Below are positions 6,016-6,544 of a DNA stretch of 6,544 nucleotides, one piece after another. A program made the position numbers and the translations under genes. Below the pieces are notes generated by a model. That model had not been told where the DNA came from and searched no databases. It worked only from the letters and a program-made list of their open reading frames with translations. The DNA is taken from contig JAADDU010000119.1 in NCBI GenBank assembly GCA_013153755.1, forward strand, positions 1 through 6,544, read 5' to 3'. Numbering within the stretch: position 1 is the stretch's first letter; the number at the start of each line of letters is the position of its first letter. The DNA is from Campylobacterota bacterium (lineage in GTDB: Bacteria; Campylobacterota; Campylobacteria; Campylobacterales; Sulfurimonadaceae).

Positions 6016-6524
6016 TTAATATCCTTTACATTTTTAGCATGAATTTTAATCCACTCAATAACCGCTAATGGGTCATTTAGATCCAATAACTCTATATTTT
6101 GTGGTATTTCATATTTTTGTATATCGACACTTTCATCAATCGCTATTGCATTTGAGTGTGGAAAATAGCTTTGGTCAATTTCATTTCTAAATATAGCTAT
6201 GCGTGGAAGTGGAAGCGTTTTTAGACCTTCAACTAAAAGTATTTCAAACTCCCCAAGCATATCTATGATCTCTTTTAAGTCTCTTGATTGTTTGGAAAAA
6301 TATGTGGTTCTAGTAGGCGAAACTACAACTGTCTCAGCACCTGTAGCAGAAAATTTGTAACTATCTTTACCTTCTACATCAAACTCTGCTTTATCTTTTG
6401 GATCGTTTTTTATGATCGCTACTTTATGATCTTTTATCAATATTTTTGCTATTTTCTCTATTAGTGTTGTTTTTCCACTGTTTGAGGGACCTGTAAATGC
6501 TACGGCTATCTGTTTCATGTTCAT
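6012..6524 (-). CDS. mobB: MobB, molybdopterin-guanine dinucleotide biosynthesis adaptor GTPase
   Basis: MobB is a small P-loop protein that binds GTP and assists MobA in attaching GMP to molybdopterin, giving the cofactor of formate dehydrogenases, nitrate reductases and similar enzymes. The Walker A loop GPSNSGKTT is at 12-20. The family's [13 protein letters not shown] is at 52-64 and the Walker B-like ILLVEGLK at 95-102, followed by PLPRIAIFR (105-113). The length of 170 residues is typical. Two start codons are possible, 6522-6524 and 6516-6518 (Met1 or Met3), and neither has a strong ribosome site. The bases to the right edge leave a reading frame open that ends in TGA overlapping the first ATG as ATGA, so the first start may be coupled to an upstream gene outside the window. 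It is the first visible gene of the mobB-fbp-Cys protein operon. Confidence 0.92.
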   Translation of the reverse strand: MNMKQIAVAFTGPSNSGKTTLIEKIAKILIKDHKVAIIKNDPKDKAEFDVEGKDSYKFSATGAETVVVSPTRTTYFSKQSRDLKEIIDMLGEFEILLVEGLKTLPLPRIAIFRNEIDQSYFPHSNAIAIDESVDIQKYEIPQNIELLDLNDPLAVIEWIKIHAKNVKDIK

Positions 6525-6544
6525 CTTTGTAAGAAATTTATTAA

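Overview
The window is an AT-rich, densely coded piece of a Gram-negative chromosome. Protein sequences and gene order (mobB, a class I fructose-1,6-bisphosphatase and a small Cys protein in one operon; a YjbH-type outer-membrane protein; a TviB-type sugar dehydrogenase) suggest a Campylobacterota member, most like the Sulfurimonas/Sulfurovum group. This assignment rests on family recognition, not a database search.

Left part (1-3108, minus strand). The 5' part of a UDP-N-acetylhexosamine 6-dehydrogenase (TviB/WbpO type) runs off the left edge. It is preceded by an extended -10 promoter and a roughly 110-bp tandem pair of imperfect hairpin repeats. Upstream of that, on the same strand, is a complete 667-residue YjbH-family outer-membrane protein. 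Both genes point to surface polysaccharide production.

Middle (3109-4957). A divergent, very AT-rich control region holds a near-perfect 15-bp dyad and promoters facing both ways. Two plus-strand lipoprotein genes follow. They look like diverged tandem duplicates: both have a lipobox, similar N-terminal segments, many cysteines, a shared HIV motif and the same C-terminal ending SG(A/G)SW. An intrinsic terminator lies between them, and the second has its own well-spaced sigma-54 type -24/-12 element, so they are probably regulated separately. No known family is recognised; they are the most novel part of the window.

Right part (4966-6524, minus strand). A compact operon of mobB, fbp and a 63-residue four-cysteine protein converges on the second lipoprotein gene. 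mobB and fbp overlap by ATGA, and fbp is separated from the Cys protein by one base. The operon ends in a hairpin whose loop is the stop codon of the last gene. This is housekeeping metabolism (molybdenum cofactor nucleotide attachment and gluconeogenesis/carbon fixation). The polysaccharide and lipoprotein genes sit next to it as a probable accessory block.

No stretch over 300 bases lacks a gene. No tRNA, rRNA, CRISPR array, transposase or integrase was seen.
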